64,000 nucleotides of DNA from an uncultured Clostridia bacterium. GTDB lineage: Bacteria > Bacillota > Clostridia > Oscillospirales > Oscillospiraceae. Below are positions 43,450 through 52,251 of the stretch, one piece after another. How positions within the stretch are numbered: the first letter of the stretch is position 1; every line of letters starts with the position of its first letter. The stretch spans positions 1-64,000 of the forward strand of contig CANSAE010000008.1 of assembly GCA_947644595.1 (NCBI GenBank), read 5' to 3'. Under the pieces are notes generated by a model that searched no databases, was not told the DNA's origin, and saw nothing but the letters and a program-made list of their open reading frames with translations. The translations under genes were made by a program, and so were the position numbers.

Positions 43450-43848
43450 TTACTTGATCTGCGCTTTTTTCACTTCGGCTTTCGCCAGGAATTTTTCCGA
43501 CTGGATGATGAACCGCTCATGGGTCCCGGAGCCGATGGCTCCGGCTTCGTCGTAGGCGGTGACCTTCAGCACCACCCGGCGGCGGTCCACCTCCACGACC
43601 TCGGCCTCCGCCCAGTATTTCATGCCCACAGGGGTGGCTGCGTCATGGGTGACTTCCAGTTTCGTGCCCACGCTGTTCTCCCCCTCGCCGTAATAGGGGC
43701 GTATGGCTTCGCAGGCCGCATTCTCCATGGCCGCGATCATATACGGCGTGGCAAACACCTCCACCGTGCCGGACCCGATGGCCGCGGCGGTCAGTTCATA
43801 GGTCACGACGCCGTCCACACGGCCTTTTGCTCCAACAGGGATTTCCAT
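43450..43848 (-). CDS. hot-dog thioesterase, FlK-like family
   Basis: 132 residues. The pattern VFATPYMIAAMENAACEAIRPY, VGTKLEVTHDAATPVGMKYWAEAEV and FIIQSEKFLAK fits the fluoroacetyl-CoA thioesterase-like (FlK) family, in which Thr, Glu and His form the active site (here T in ATP, E in MENA, H in VTHDA). It likely cleaves a small acyl-CoA. Oddly it shares an operon with the LRR protein. Confidence 0.82.
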   Translation of the reverse strand: MEIPVGAKGRVDGVVTYELTAAAIGSGTVEVFATPYMIAAMENAACEAIRPYYGEGENSVGTKLEVTHDAATPVGMKYWAEAEVVEVDRRRVVLKVTAYDEAGAIGSGTHERFIIQSEKFLAKAEVKKAQIK

Positions 43849-44284
43849 CTATGTATTCCTCCTTGCATTCGTACTCGGAATTCTATTGTAACATATCTGA
43901 AAGATTTTTCAACGGCTATTGTTTGGACGAATCGGAGAAAGGAAGGTTCCTTTGTAAATTTTTTGTGACCTAAGCATCCAATCGTCTAATCATAACACCG
44001 TAGAGGTTGGAATGGGTGCAGCGGGAAGTCGGACAAATCGCGTAAGGGCAGGTTCCAAACTCGCCCGGGAACACCGGCGTGTAACGGACAATCGGGCCGG
44101 TTTGGAACCGGACCCTACGGATCCTGAATGGTTCCCGTCAGGAAGAGCGCGACCCACACTTTTTTAATTTTTCTTTTAACGGTTATATTATATTGTAATG
44201 TGTGGAAAACTGTGGTATTTTAGAAGATGGCTTTTGCCAAATAATAACACGCCGACGCCATCGGCGGAGTTCGGAGGAATCAAC
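43849..44284. other. intergenic region with GGAACC palindromes
   Basis: No gene. Two related palindromic stretches are present: GGGCAGGTTCCAAACTCGCCC near 44038 and GGGCCGGTTTGGAACCGGACCC near 44094. An AT-rich stretch near 44160-44205 with TATATTATAT is the probable glyQS promoter area. I see no T-box here. Confidence 0.6.
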
Positions 44285-45706
44285 ATGAAAAACACAGAGA
44301 AAACCATGGATAAGATCGTCGCCCTGTGCAAGGGGCGGGGCTACATCTTCGCCGGAAGCGAAATTTACGGCGGACTGGCCAACACTTGGGACTACGGCCC
44401 CCTCGGTGTGGAACTGAAAAACAACATTAAACGCGCATGGTGGAAGAAATTCGTCCAGGAAAACCCCTACAACGTCGGGCTGGACGCCGCCATTTTGATG
44501 AATCCCCAGGTTTGGGTGGCCTCCGGTCACGTGGGCGGGTTCTCCGATCCCCTCATGGACTGCAAAGAATGCAAGGAGCGTTTCCGGGCCGATAAGGTCA
44601 TTGAGGACTGGTGCCAGCAAAGCGGCTTTACCCTCGACAAGCCCATCGACGCCTTTTCTCAGGCGGAAATGAAGGCTTTCGTGGACGAGCACGAAATTGT
44701 CTGCCCCACCTGCGGCAAGCATAACTGGACGGATATCCGCCAATTTAACCTCATGTTCAAGACTTTCCAGGGCGTGACTGAGGACGCGAAAAACACTGTG
44801 TACCTCCGTCCCGAAACTGCCCAGGGCATTTTCACCAACTTCGTCAACGTCCAGCGCACCACCCGGCGGAAGCTGCCCTTCGGCATCGCGCAGATCGGCA
44901 AGAGCTTCCGCAATGAGATCACCCCGGGCAACTTCATTTTCCGCGTCCGGGAATTCGAACAGATGGAGCTGGAATTCTTCTGCGAGCCGGACACCGACCT
45001 GGAATGGTTCCAGTATTGGCGGGAGTTCTGCCACAACTGGCTGCTGAGCATCGGTCTGAAGGACGAGAACCTGCGCCTGCGGGACCATGACCCGGAGGAG
45101 CTGAGCTTCTATTCCAAGGCCACAACGGACTTTGAGTTCCTGTTCCCCTTCGGCTGGGGCGAGCTCTGGGGCGTGGCGGACCGCACGAACTACGACCTGA
45201 CCCAGCACCAGAATACCTCCGGCAAGGACCTGACCTATTACGACCAGGAGAAAAACGAGCACTACATCCCCTACGTCATCGAGCCGTCTTTGGGCGTGGA
45301 ACGCACAGTGCTGAGCGTGCTGTGCGACGCGTATGACGAGGAAGTGGTGGATGCGGAGAAAAACGACGTGCGCACCGTTTTGCGCCTGCACCCGGCGTTG
45401 GCGCCCTTCAAGTGCGCGGTGCTGCCCCTGTCCAAGAAGCTGGGCGACAAGGCCCGGGAAATCCAGGTCATGCTGTCCAAGTATTTTATGGTGGATTACG
45501 ACGAGGCCGGCTCCATCGGCAAGCGCTACCGCCGGCAGGACGAGATCGGCACACCGCTGTGCATCACCGTGGACTTCGCCACCGTGGGCGACGAAAATGC
45601 CCCGGCGGACAACTGCGTGACCGTACGCGACCGGGACACCATGGAGCAGGTGCGTCTGCCCATTGACCAGCTCATCAACTATATCACGGAGAAAATTGAT
45701 TTCTAA
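44285..45706 (+). CDS. glyQS: glycyl-tRNA synthetase (single-chain, class II)
   Basis: 473 residues from ATG 44285 (CGGAGGAATC upstream). Class II motifs: motif 1 region [19 protein letters not shown], motif 2 [25 protein letters not shown], motif 3 [16 protein letters not shown]-terminal anticodon-binding domain [21 protein letters not shown]. Two CxxC pairs ([14 protein letters not shown]) form a zinc site in the insert. It is the alpha2 type, as in many Gram-positives. Confidence 0.95.
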   Translation: MKNTEKTMDKIVALCKGRGYIFAGSEIYGGLANTWDYGPLGVELKNNIKRAWWKKFVQENPYNVGLDAAILMNPQVWVASGHVGGFSDPLMDCKECKERFRADKVIEDWCQQSGFTLDKPIDAFSQAEMKAFVDEHEIVCPTCGKHNWTDIRQFNLMFKTFQGVTEDAKNTVYLRPETAQGIFTNFVNVQRTTRRKLPFGIAQIGKSFRNEITPGNFIFRVREFEQMELEFFCEPDTDLEWFQYWREFCHNWLLSIGLKDENLRLRDHDPEELSFYSKATTDFEFLFPFGWGELWGVADRTNYDLTQHQNTSGKDLTYYDQEKNEHYIPYVIEPSLGVERTVLSVLCDAYDEEVVDAEKNDVRTVLRLHPALAPFKCAVLPLSKKLGDKAREIQVMLSKYFMVDYDEAGSIGKRYRRQDEIGTPLCITVDFATVGDENAPADNCVTVRDRDTMEQVRLPIDQLINYITEKIDF

Positions 45707-47518
45707 ATGAACGAAACACAAGCAAATCCCAAATATTTTTGGCTGTGGAACATCAGCTTTGTCCTCTTGTCGGCAGCGGGCATCGGCCTTATGAGCCTGC
45801 TGCTGGCTTACGGGGACTACAGCTGGGGCGTGTTTCTGGGATATTTCACCCACCCGCTCATTTTGCTGCTGAATCTCGTGCCCGTGATACTGCTGGAACT
45901 GCTATGCTGGTGTTTCACCGGGCGGGCGTGGGCAGGGTTTCTGCTCACCGCCGCCGTGGTGCTGGGGGCCAGCACGGGCAGCTATTTCAAGCTTATGTTC
46001 CGGGACGACCCCTTCGTGTTCGCGGACATTTCCAGCATCTCCACAGCCATGGGCGTGGCGGGGAATTATGCCATCGCCATGGACAAGCGGCTGTGGTGCG
46101 TGGTGGTATGCGTCATCGCCGGGGCGGTGTTTTTACTGTTTTTGGTGAAGGGCCGGCCATCGGTCAAGGCACGGGTCATCGGCAGCGTCTGCACGGCGCT
46201 GTGCGGCGCGCTGCTGATCCCTGTTTATGCAAGCGAGACTGTCTATACGCAGAAAACACAGAATCTCGACTATATCAACCAGTGGTCCGCCACGCAAAAT
46301 TACATCAGCCATGGGTTTGTATATCCTTTTCTGCACAGCATCAAGGCTGCTATTGATACGGCGCCGGAGGGCTACAGCAGAAACGGCGTGGAAGCGATGC
46401 TGGCGCAGTATCAGGACGCGGACATTCCCGAGGACCGGAAGGTGAACATTCTGGCCTTCCAGCTGGAGGGCTTCAACGATTTCACGAACCTAGGCATTCA
46501 GGGCATTGACGAGAGCGTGTACAGAGCATACCATCAAATTGAGGCGGAGGGCTACTCCGGCGACCTGGTGACCAACATCTTCGCCGGGGGCACCATTGAC
46601 ACGGAGCGGTGCTTCCTCACCGGGTACTACCGGCTGCGGGACTTTCGAAAAAACACCAATTCTTATGTTTGGTACCTCCGGCAGCAGGGATATCAGACCA
46701 CCGGGAGCCATCCCTGCTACGACTGGTTTTACAACCGGCGGAACATTATGCCCTGGCTGGGCTTTCAGGAATACCTCTTTTTGGAGGACCATTACGCCGC
46801 GCTGACAAACGGCGGCATCGCTTATGACAACGTGATGCTGCCCGAGGCACTGCGGCTGTACCGGGAAAAGACGGAAAACGGCCCGGTGTTCGACTTCCAC
46901 ATCACCTATCAGGGCCACGGGCCGTACACCACCGACAAAGTGGAGTGGGGCGGCAGGGCCTGGGACCCGGCGGGGTATTATGACGTGAGCGAATATGACT
47001 ACAACGTCATGAACAACTACCTCGGCTCCGTGCGGGACACCGGGGACCGAATGCTGACGCTGCTGGAGGAACTCCGTGAGGACCCGGTTCCTGTCGTGGT
47101 GGTGCTCTACGGCGACCATAACCCCTGGCTGGGGGACGGGGCCAGCGTGTACGCCGATTTGGGGGTCAATCTGGATACCCACACAGAGGAAGGATTTTTC
47201 AATTACTATTCCACCCGGTACGTGTTCTGGGCCAACGACGCGGCGAAAGACCTGCTGGGCAGTGATTTTACCGGCACAGGCCCGCGGCTGAGCGCCAATT
47301 ATCTCATGAACGAGCTGTTCGACCAACTCGGCTGGACGGGTAATGCTTACATGCAGCTGACCCGGGAAGTGCGGGAAGTCCTCCCCGTGGTCACAAGCAA
47401 CGGATATTTTGTGGAAAATGGTGCGCTGAAAGAGAATCTGTCTCCGGACGGGGCTGAGGCGCTTTCTGTGCTGGATTGCGCGCAATATGATATGAGACGG
47501 AATTTCAAGGAAGAATAA
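45707..47518 (+). CDS. LTA synthase-like sulfatase-fold membrane protein
   Basis: 603 residues; its ATG directly follows the glyQS stop. Five N-terminal membrane spans (to ~residue 185), then an extracellular alkaline-phosphatase/sulfatase-fold domain: metal-binding Glu in VNILAFQLEGFNDF, catalytic Thr in FAGGTIDTERCFLTGYY, and metal site VVVLYGDHNPWLG plus HITYQGHGPY. Family members polymerise glycerol phosphate from phosphatidylglycerol or add phosphoglycerol to glycans. The region after GGT (IDTERC) differs from classical LtaS, so the acceptor may differ. Confidence 0.87.
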   Translation: MNETQANPKYFWLWNISFVLLSAAGIGLMSLLLAYGDYSWGVFLGYFTHPLILLLNLVPVILLELLCWCFTGRAWAGFLLTAAVVLGASTGSYFKLMFRDDPFVFADISSISTAMGVAGNYAIAMDKRLWCVVVCVIAGAVFLLFLVKGRPSVKARVIGSVCTALCGALLIPVYASETVYTQKTQNLDYINQWSATQNYISHGFVYPFLHSIKAAIDTAPEGYSRNGVEAMLAQYQDADIPEDRKVNILAFQLEGFNDFTNLGIQGIDESVYRAYHQIEAEGYSGDLVTNIFAGGTIDTERCFLTGYYRLRDFRKNTNSYVWYLRQQGYQTTGSHPCYDWFYNRRNIMPWLGFQEYLFLEDHYAALTNGGIAYDNVMLPEALRLYREKTENGPVFDFHITYQGHGPYTTDKVEWGGRAWDPAGYYDVSEYDYNVMNNYLGSVRDTGDRMLTLLEELREDPVPVVVVLYGDHNPWLGDGASVYADLGVNLDTHTEEGFFNYYSTRYVFWANDAAKDLLGSDFTGTGPRLSANYLMNELFDQLGWTGNAYMQLTREVREVLPVVTSNGYFVENGALKENLSPDGAEALSVLDCAQYDMRRNFKEE

Positions 47519-47545
47519 GGAAGATACGATAAAAGGTGTGTTGAA

Positions 47546-49432
47546 ATGAAAGACGGATTTGTAAAGGTCGCAGCGGCCTCCCCGGTCATCCGGGTGGCAG
47601 ACCCCGACTACAACGCCGATCGGGTGATGGAGAGCATCCGGGAAGCACTGAAGCAAGAAGTAAAAGTCCTGGTATTCCCTGAGCTGACGCTCACGGGAGT
47701 CACCTGCTATGACCTCATCGGGATGCGAAACCTGCTCAACGGCGCGGAAGCGGCACTGTGCAAGGTGGTCGCCGCCACGGAGGATACGGACATCCTTGTG
47801 TTCGTTGGCCTGCCCTATGCCGTGGGAGGACAGCTCTACAGCTGCGCCGCCGCGGTGTACAACGGCGACATCATCGCCATGGTCCCCCGCACGGAGGTGA
47901 ACGACAGCCCCTTCTGTGTGCCGGACGATGAACCGGTGGACATCATCGTGGGCGGCCGGTATGAGACCTGGTTGACCAACGACATCATTTTCCCCAGCAA
48001 TGTGTGCGATGATCTGGTGGTAGCCGTGGAGATCGGTGCAGATATGTATGGGCTGGTGCCTACGGGCACGGACGCAGCCGTCAACGGCGCGACGGTCATT
48101 GCCCAAATGGCGGCCTTCCCAGCCACAGTCGCTTCCACCCAGGAAGCAAAGCTGGACATCCAGTACCGTTCCAAGCATCTGCTGTCCGGCGTCATTATGG
48201 CGGCCCCGGGGACCGGGGAATCCACCACGGACAATGTGTTCACCGGGCTTTGCATGGCAGCGGAAAACGGCACAGTGCTGGCAAGTCAGGAGCAGGCCAA
48301 CGCTTTGGCCGTTTCTGAGATCGATGTGGACCACATGGCCAATCTCCGACGCAAGACCGGAAGCTTCGGCGGCAGCGCCTTTGCCTACTCCGTGGCGGAC
48401 TGGGGCACGGAGGAAGCGGAGACGGTACTTACCCGGTACTATTCCAAAAATCCTCACCTCCCTGCTCTGGAAAAGGATGTGCCCGCTTACTGTCAGCGCA
48501 TGATCGACATTCAGGTGGACGCACTGGTGCACCGCATGGAATATGCCGGGCTGGACCACTGCGTGGTGGGCATCTCCGGCGGCACGGATTCCACTTTGTG
48601 CGTGATGGTCTGTGCCATGGCTGTGCGGAAAATGGGGCTGCCGTCTCAGAACGTGGTGGCCTGCACCATGCCCTGCTTCGGCACCACCAGCCGCACAAAA
48701 TCCAACGCCATCGTGGTGGCGGAGCAGTGGGGCTGTGAGGTCCGGGTCATCCATATCGGCGATTCCGTCAATCAGCACTTTGACGATATCGGCCACGCCC
48801 GGGATGATTACTCCATCGCCTTTGAAAACGCCCAGGCCCGGGAACGCACCCAGGTGCTCATGGATATCGCCAATGAGGTCAACGGCCTGAATGTGGGCAC
48901 CGAGGACCTGAGCGAGTATATCGACGGCTGGTGCACCTTCAACGGGGACCACACCAGTATGTACGACGTGAACATGGGTGTGACCAAGACCCAGGTGCGG
49001 GCCGCTCTGCGGTATATCGCCTCCACCACGGAGGACAAGGTTCTGGCCGCCGCTTTGTGGGACGTGCTGGAATGTCCCGTCAGCCCCGAGCTGCTGCCCC
49101 CCTCCGGAGATGAGATCGAGCAGAAGAGCGAGGAAAGTGTGGGTTCCTATTCCCTGCAGGATTTCTTTACCCACAAGATGCTCATCTGCGGCTTCACCCC
49201 CACCAAGACCCTGCGTCTGGCGGAGATGGCTTATGGAGACGAATTTACCCGGGACGAGCTCATTATGTGGCTCAAGAGCTACTGCACACGGCTTTGCACT
49301 CAGCAGTTCAAACGCTCCTGCCTGATGGACGGTCCGGCGGTGGAGGCCTTCAGCGTCTCGCCGCGGAACGGCTTTTTGATGCCCAGCGACGCGTCGGCAA
49401 ATCTGTGGCTTTCCGAGTTGGAATCGTTGTAA
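47546..49432 (+). CDS. nadE: glutamine-dependent NAD+ synthase
   Basis: 628 residues. N-terminal nitrilase-type amidase (Glu in FPELTLTGVTCYDLIG; catalytic Cys expected around SNVCDDLVVAVEIGADMYG) and C-terminal synthetase with the PP-loop CVVGISGGTDSTLCVMV, then STEDLSEY-like LNVGTEDLSEYIDGWCTFNGDHTSMYDVN. Converts nicotinic-acid adenine dinucleotide to NAD. Ribosome site AAAAGG upstream. Confidence 0.93.
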   Translation: MKDGFVKVAAASPVIRVADPDYNADRVMESIREALKQEVKVLVFPELTLTGVTCYDLIGMRNLLNGAEAALCKVVAATEDTDILVFVGLPYAVGGQLYSCAAAVYNGDIIAMVPRTEVNDSPFCVPDDEPVDIIVGGRYETWLTNDIIFPSNVCDDLVVAVEIGADMYGLVPTGTDAAVNGATVIAQMAAFPATVASTQEAKLDIQYRSKHLLSGVIMAAPGTGESTTDNVFTGLCMAAENGTVLASQEQANALAVSEIDVDHMANLRRKTGSFGGSAFAYSVADWGTEEAETVLTRYYSKNPHLPALEKDVPAYCQRMIDIQVDALVHRMEYAGLDHCVVGISGGTDSTLCVMVCAMAVRKMGLPSQNVVACTMPCFGTTSRTKSNAIVVAEQWGCEVRVIHIGDSVNQHFDDIGHARDDYSIAFENAQARERTQVLMDIANEVNGLNVGTEDLSEYIDGWCTFNGDHTSMYDVNMGVTKTQVRAALRYIASTTEDKVLAAALWDVLECPVSPELLPPSGDEIEQKSEESVGSYSLQDFFTHKMLICGFTPTKTLRLAEMAYGDEFTRDELIMWLKSYCTRLCTQQFKRSCLMDGPAVEAFSVSPRNGFLMPSDASANLWLSELESL

Positions 49433-49433
49433 C

Positions 49434-49478
49434 ACAAGTATCCCCCTCCCGGTAGGGAGGGGGATACTTCCGTTTTTT
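49434..49478. terminator. bidirectional terminator
   Basis: AAGTATCCCCCTCCC-GGTA-GGGAGGGGGATACTT, followed by TTTTTTG on the plus strand. Confidence 0.93.
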
Positions 49479-49487
49479 GTATGCGCA

Positions 49488-49844
49488 TCATTCAATGGGG
49501 AGACCATGCTGCTTCAGGAAAGAGAGCTTGTCCCAATAGCCCCGCTGGAACAAAATCTTTTCGTTGACCACCTGAAAAAATCCGCAGCCGCGCAGACCCG
49601 AGGGGTCCCTCCATTCCAAAATGGCCCACTGTCCATCCTCAAAGATGTGCTCCACGATGCAGACCATGGGCGCCGCTGCAAACTCATTGCAGAACATCTC
49701 TCTGATTGCCGCGGCGCCCACAACGGCCTCGTTGGCAACTTGATGGTTGACCGCGTTCTCATGATACAGCACGGCAATTGCGTCCGCGTCACCGGCATTG
49801 AATGCGTCTACCCATTGATGGACAATGTCTTTTGGCCTGTACAT
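49488..49844 (-). CDS. SnoaL/NTF2-like protein
   Basis: 118 residues from ATG 49844. Begins MYRPKDIVHQWVDAFNAGDADAIAVLYHENAVNHQVANEAVVGAAAIREMF, a textbook NTF2-like fold (helix, then a pocket of beta strands: ILEWRDPSGLRGCGFFQV). Many relatives are small isomerases, cyclases or just binding proteins. No neighbour hints at a substrate. Confidence 0.85.
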   Translation of the reverse strand: MYRPKDIVHQWVDAFNAGDADAIAVLYHENAVNHQVANEAVVGAAAIREMFCNEFAAAPMVCIVEHIFEDGQWAILEWRDPSGLRGCGFFQVVNEKILFQRGYWDKLSFLKQHGLPIE

Positions 49845-49922
49845 GGCATCTCTCTTCTTTCCGGCATTTGATTTGATTATAGCATAGGCACCGGACCGGT
49901 GCAACCAGGTTTGTGCTTTCTA

Positions 49923-49951
49923 TTGAAATCATGACAACTTTCGGGTACAAT
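49923..49951 (+). promoter_or_regulatory. sigma-A promoter of coaX
   Basis: TTGAAA (49923-49928), 17 bases, TACAAT (49946-49951). Confidence 0.82.
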
Positions 49952-49982
49952 AGAACTATGAAATAATTATGGAGTGATTTTT

Positions 49983-50753
49983 ATGATTTTAGCGGTGGAT
50001 ATCGGCAACACCCATGTGTGCGTGGGGACGCTGGAGGGGCTGGAGACGAAAACCATGTACCGGCTGCAGACCAATATCGGGCGGACCGAGGCAGAATACG
50101 CGGTGCTCATGCAGCAGCTCATTGTCTTGACCGGGATGGGGAACGTGCGGTACGAGGGGGCCATTATTTCCTCCGTGGTGCCGCAGCTTACCGGCGTGCT
50201 CAGGAACGCTGTGAAGCTGGTCACCGGGTGCGAGCCCATCATCGTCGGTCCCGGGGTCAAGACCGGGCTGAACATCCGAATTGACGACCCCTCCTCCCTG
50301 GGCGCGGATATGGTGGTGGGCGCGGTGGCGGCGCTGCATAAGTACACACCTCCGCTCATCCTCATCGATATGGGGACTGCCACCACGGTTTCCGTGCTGG
50401 ACGCCAAGGGCTGCTTTTTGGGCGGTGCGATTTTGGCGGGGGTGAATCTGAGCCTGAACGCTCTGAATTCCGGCACCAGCCAGTTGCCGAAAATCGACCT
50501 GCACAACCCCGGTAAGGTCATCGGCAGCAACACCGAGGAGTGCATGAAGTCCGGCGCTGTTTACGGCACCGCCTGCATGCTCGACGGCATCATCGACCGC
50601 ATGGAGGCAGAACTGGGCACAAAAACCACGATCATCGCCACCGGCGGACTGGCTCCAGTCATCATGCGGCACTGCACTCATAAGATCCTGCTGGAGGACG
50701 ACCTGCTGATGCTGGGGCTGGGCGTCATTTATGAAAAGAACGCGAAACGGTGA
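49983..50753 (+). CDS. coaX: type III pantothenate kinase
   Basis: 256 residues from ATG 49983 (GGAGTGA upstream). Actin-like ATPase fold: MILAVDIGNTHVCVG, LIDMGTATTVSVLDAKGCFLGGAILAGVNLSLNAL with the catalytic Asp, and IATGGLAPVIMRHC. First step of CoA synthesis. Coupled to a CAT-like gene by overlap. Confidence 0.95.
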   Translation: MILAVDIGNTHVCVGTLEGLETKTMYRLQTNIGRTEAEYAVLMQQLIVLTGMGNVRYEGAIISSVVPQLTGVLRNAVKLVTGCEPIIVGPGVKTGLNIRIDDPSSLGADMVVGAVAALHKYTPPLILIDMGTATTVSVLDAKGCFLGGAILAGVNLSLNALNSGTSQLPKIDLHNPGKVIGSNTEECMKSGAVYGTACMLDGIIDRMEAELGTKTTIIATGGLAPVIMRHCTHKILLEDDLLMLGLGVIYEKNAKR

Positions 50754-50758
50754 GCGAC

Positions 50759-51379
50759 ATGCGGGAAATCGATCCAAAACAGACCAAGCGAGCCGCAGCT
50801 ACTATCTGGATGCAGGCCCCCATGCCCATGGTGACCCTGTTCAAGACCCTGGACGTGACAAATCTGGTCCGGCAAAGCCGGAAGCACCGAGAATCCTTCA
50901 ATCTGCTGCTGTGCTGGTGCATCGGACAGGCCGCAGCCCAGATGGAGGACTTTTACCTGCTGCCCGTGGAGAACAGGCTGATGCAGTTCGACCAGCTGGC
51001 GGTGAACATCGTGGTCGCCAACCAAAACAGCGACATCAACACCTGCGATGTGCCGGTGTCTGACGATTTCGGGCAGTTCCGGAGGGACTATCTGGAACTG
51101 ACCCGGCAGGTCTGGGAACAGTGCGAAAACTTTGACCTGGGCGACGATTACATGGTCATCGGCACTTCTGCCATCACAGAATGCGACATTGACGGCGCGG
51201 TGAATATCTATGCCGGGTTTTACAACAATCCTTTTATGACCTGGGGCAAGTACCGGAAACAGTGGCGCAAGGTCACGCTGCCCATGTCCTTTCAGTTCCA
51301 CCACACTCAGATGGATGGCCGGGAAGCCGGGGTGTTTTTGAATCGGCTGCAGACGGAAATCAATCGGCTTCGTCTTTAA
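50759..51379 (+). CDS. chloramphenicol acetyltransferase-like protein
   Basis: 206 residues from ATG 50759; GTG 50750 is possible. CAT-family: N-terminus MREIDPKQTKRAA, and the catalytic histidine motif near the end FQFHHTQMDGREAGVFLNRLQ (HHxxxDG). The N-terminal region is less typical (the usual 'WKR..HFEFF' part reads TKRAAATIWMQAP). It could acetylate chloramphenicol or another small hydroxyl compound using acetyl-CoA; activity on the drug is not certain from sequence. Confidence 0.8.
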   Translation: MREIDPKQTKRAAATIWMQAPMPMVTLFKTLDVTNLVRQSRKHRESFNLLLCWCIGQAAAQMEDFYLLPVENRLMQFDQLAVNIVVANQNSDINTCDVPVSDDFGQFRRDYLELTRQVWEQCENFDLGDDYMVIGTSAITECDIDGAVNIYAGFYNNPFMTWGKYRKQWRKVTLPMSFQFHHTQMDGREAGVFLNRLQTEINRLRL

Positions 51380-51380
51380 A

Positions 51381-51419
51381 AAGTCCTGTATTCATGCAGA
51401 ATACAGGACTTTTTTCTAT
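51381..51419 (+). terminator. terminator
   Basis: AAGTCCTGTATTC-ATGCA-GAATACAGGACTTTTTTCT. Confidence 0.93.
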
Positions 51420-51505
51420 AACTTTTTCAATTGAACAGCCACCATTTACAGTCAGATTTTAAGATGTACCCTTCACTCGATCCGGCATTTGAATGGTCGT
51501 TATAC

Positions 51506-52237
51506 TTACAAGCCCAATCGTTTCAGCATATAGTCATGGGCTTGATGCTCCAGGGCATCGTCGAGGGGGTCCAGAGCGAAACCCGGAGATTTGCGGTCCA
51601 GGGCCGTTTTCAGGATGGCGTCGGCAAAGTCCGGGTTTTTCGGCAGGACCGGGCCGTGGCTGTAGGTGCCGAAGACGTTGAGATACCGCACGCCCTCCGT
51701 GCCGTCCTCCCCGTTGTTCCCGGAGCCGGACAGCACCGTGCCCAGCGGCTGTACGCCGGGGCCGAGGTAGGTCTTGCCGCTGTGGTTTTCAAATCCCACC
51801 ACCGCGCTGCCGCCGGATTCCGGGCCGCATTGGAAGGCGAAGTTTCCGATCATGCGGTCCTTCGCGCCTTTCGTCTCGTAGTCGATGGCGCCGATGAAGT
51901 CGCAGGTCACGCCGTCCCAGGTGGTGTAGCTGCGGCCCAGCATCTGATAGCCGCCGCAGACGGTGAGGAACACTTTGCCGTCTGCAATGGCACTCTTGAT
52001 GCTCTCCGCCTTGCCTTTGGACAGGTCGCTGAGCAGCACCTCCTGCTCAAAATCCTGTCCGCCGCCGATGAAAAACAGGTCGAATTTTGTAAAGTCCGCG
52101 GTCTCACCGATGGGCAGACGGGTCACTGTTGAGCCGATGCCCCTCCATGAAAGGCGCTGTTGCAGGCACAGAAGGTTACCGTTGTCCCCGTAGAGGTTCA
52201 GCACATCCGGATACAGATGACAGATGTTCAGTTCCAT
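51506..52237 (-). CDS. gatD: lipid II isoglutaminyl synthase, glutaminase subunit GatD
   Basis: 243 residues. CobQ-type class I amidotransferase: nucleophile Cys in FLTVCGGYQMLGRSY (residue about 94) and the His in FGTYSHGPVLPKNP. MELNICHLYPDVLNLYGDNGNLLCL is the family N-terminus. With MurT (14 bases upstream) it amidates the D-Glu of lipid II. Confidence 0.94.
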   Translation of the reverse strand: MELNICHLYPDVLNLYGDNGNLLCLQQRLSWRGIGSTVTRLPIGETADFTKFDLFFIGGGQDFEQEVLLSDLSKGKAESIKSAIADGKVFLTVCGGYQMLGRSYTTWDGVTCDFIGAIDYETKGAKDRMIGNFAFQCGPESGGSAVVGFENHSGKTYLGPGVQPLGTVLSGSGNNGEDGTEGVRYLNVFGTYSHGPVLPKNPDFADAILKTALDRKSPGFALDPLDDALEHQAHDYMLKRLGL

Positions 52238-52251
52238 ATTCGTGCCCTCCT

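Noticed and set aside
43950-44284. Glycine T-box or riboswitch before glyQS
   Set aside because: No T-box core (GGTGGNACC) and no terminator-antiterminator pair seen; only palindromes.
46490-49507. 1005-codon open frame on the minus strand
   Set aside because: Antisense to the LTA-synthase-like gene and nadE, both with clear motifs; composition is that of a shadow frame.
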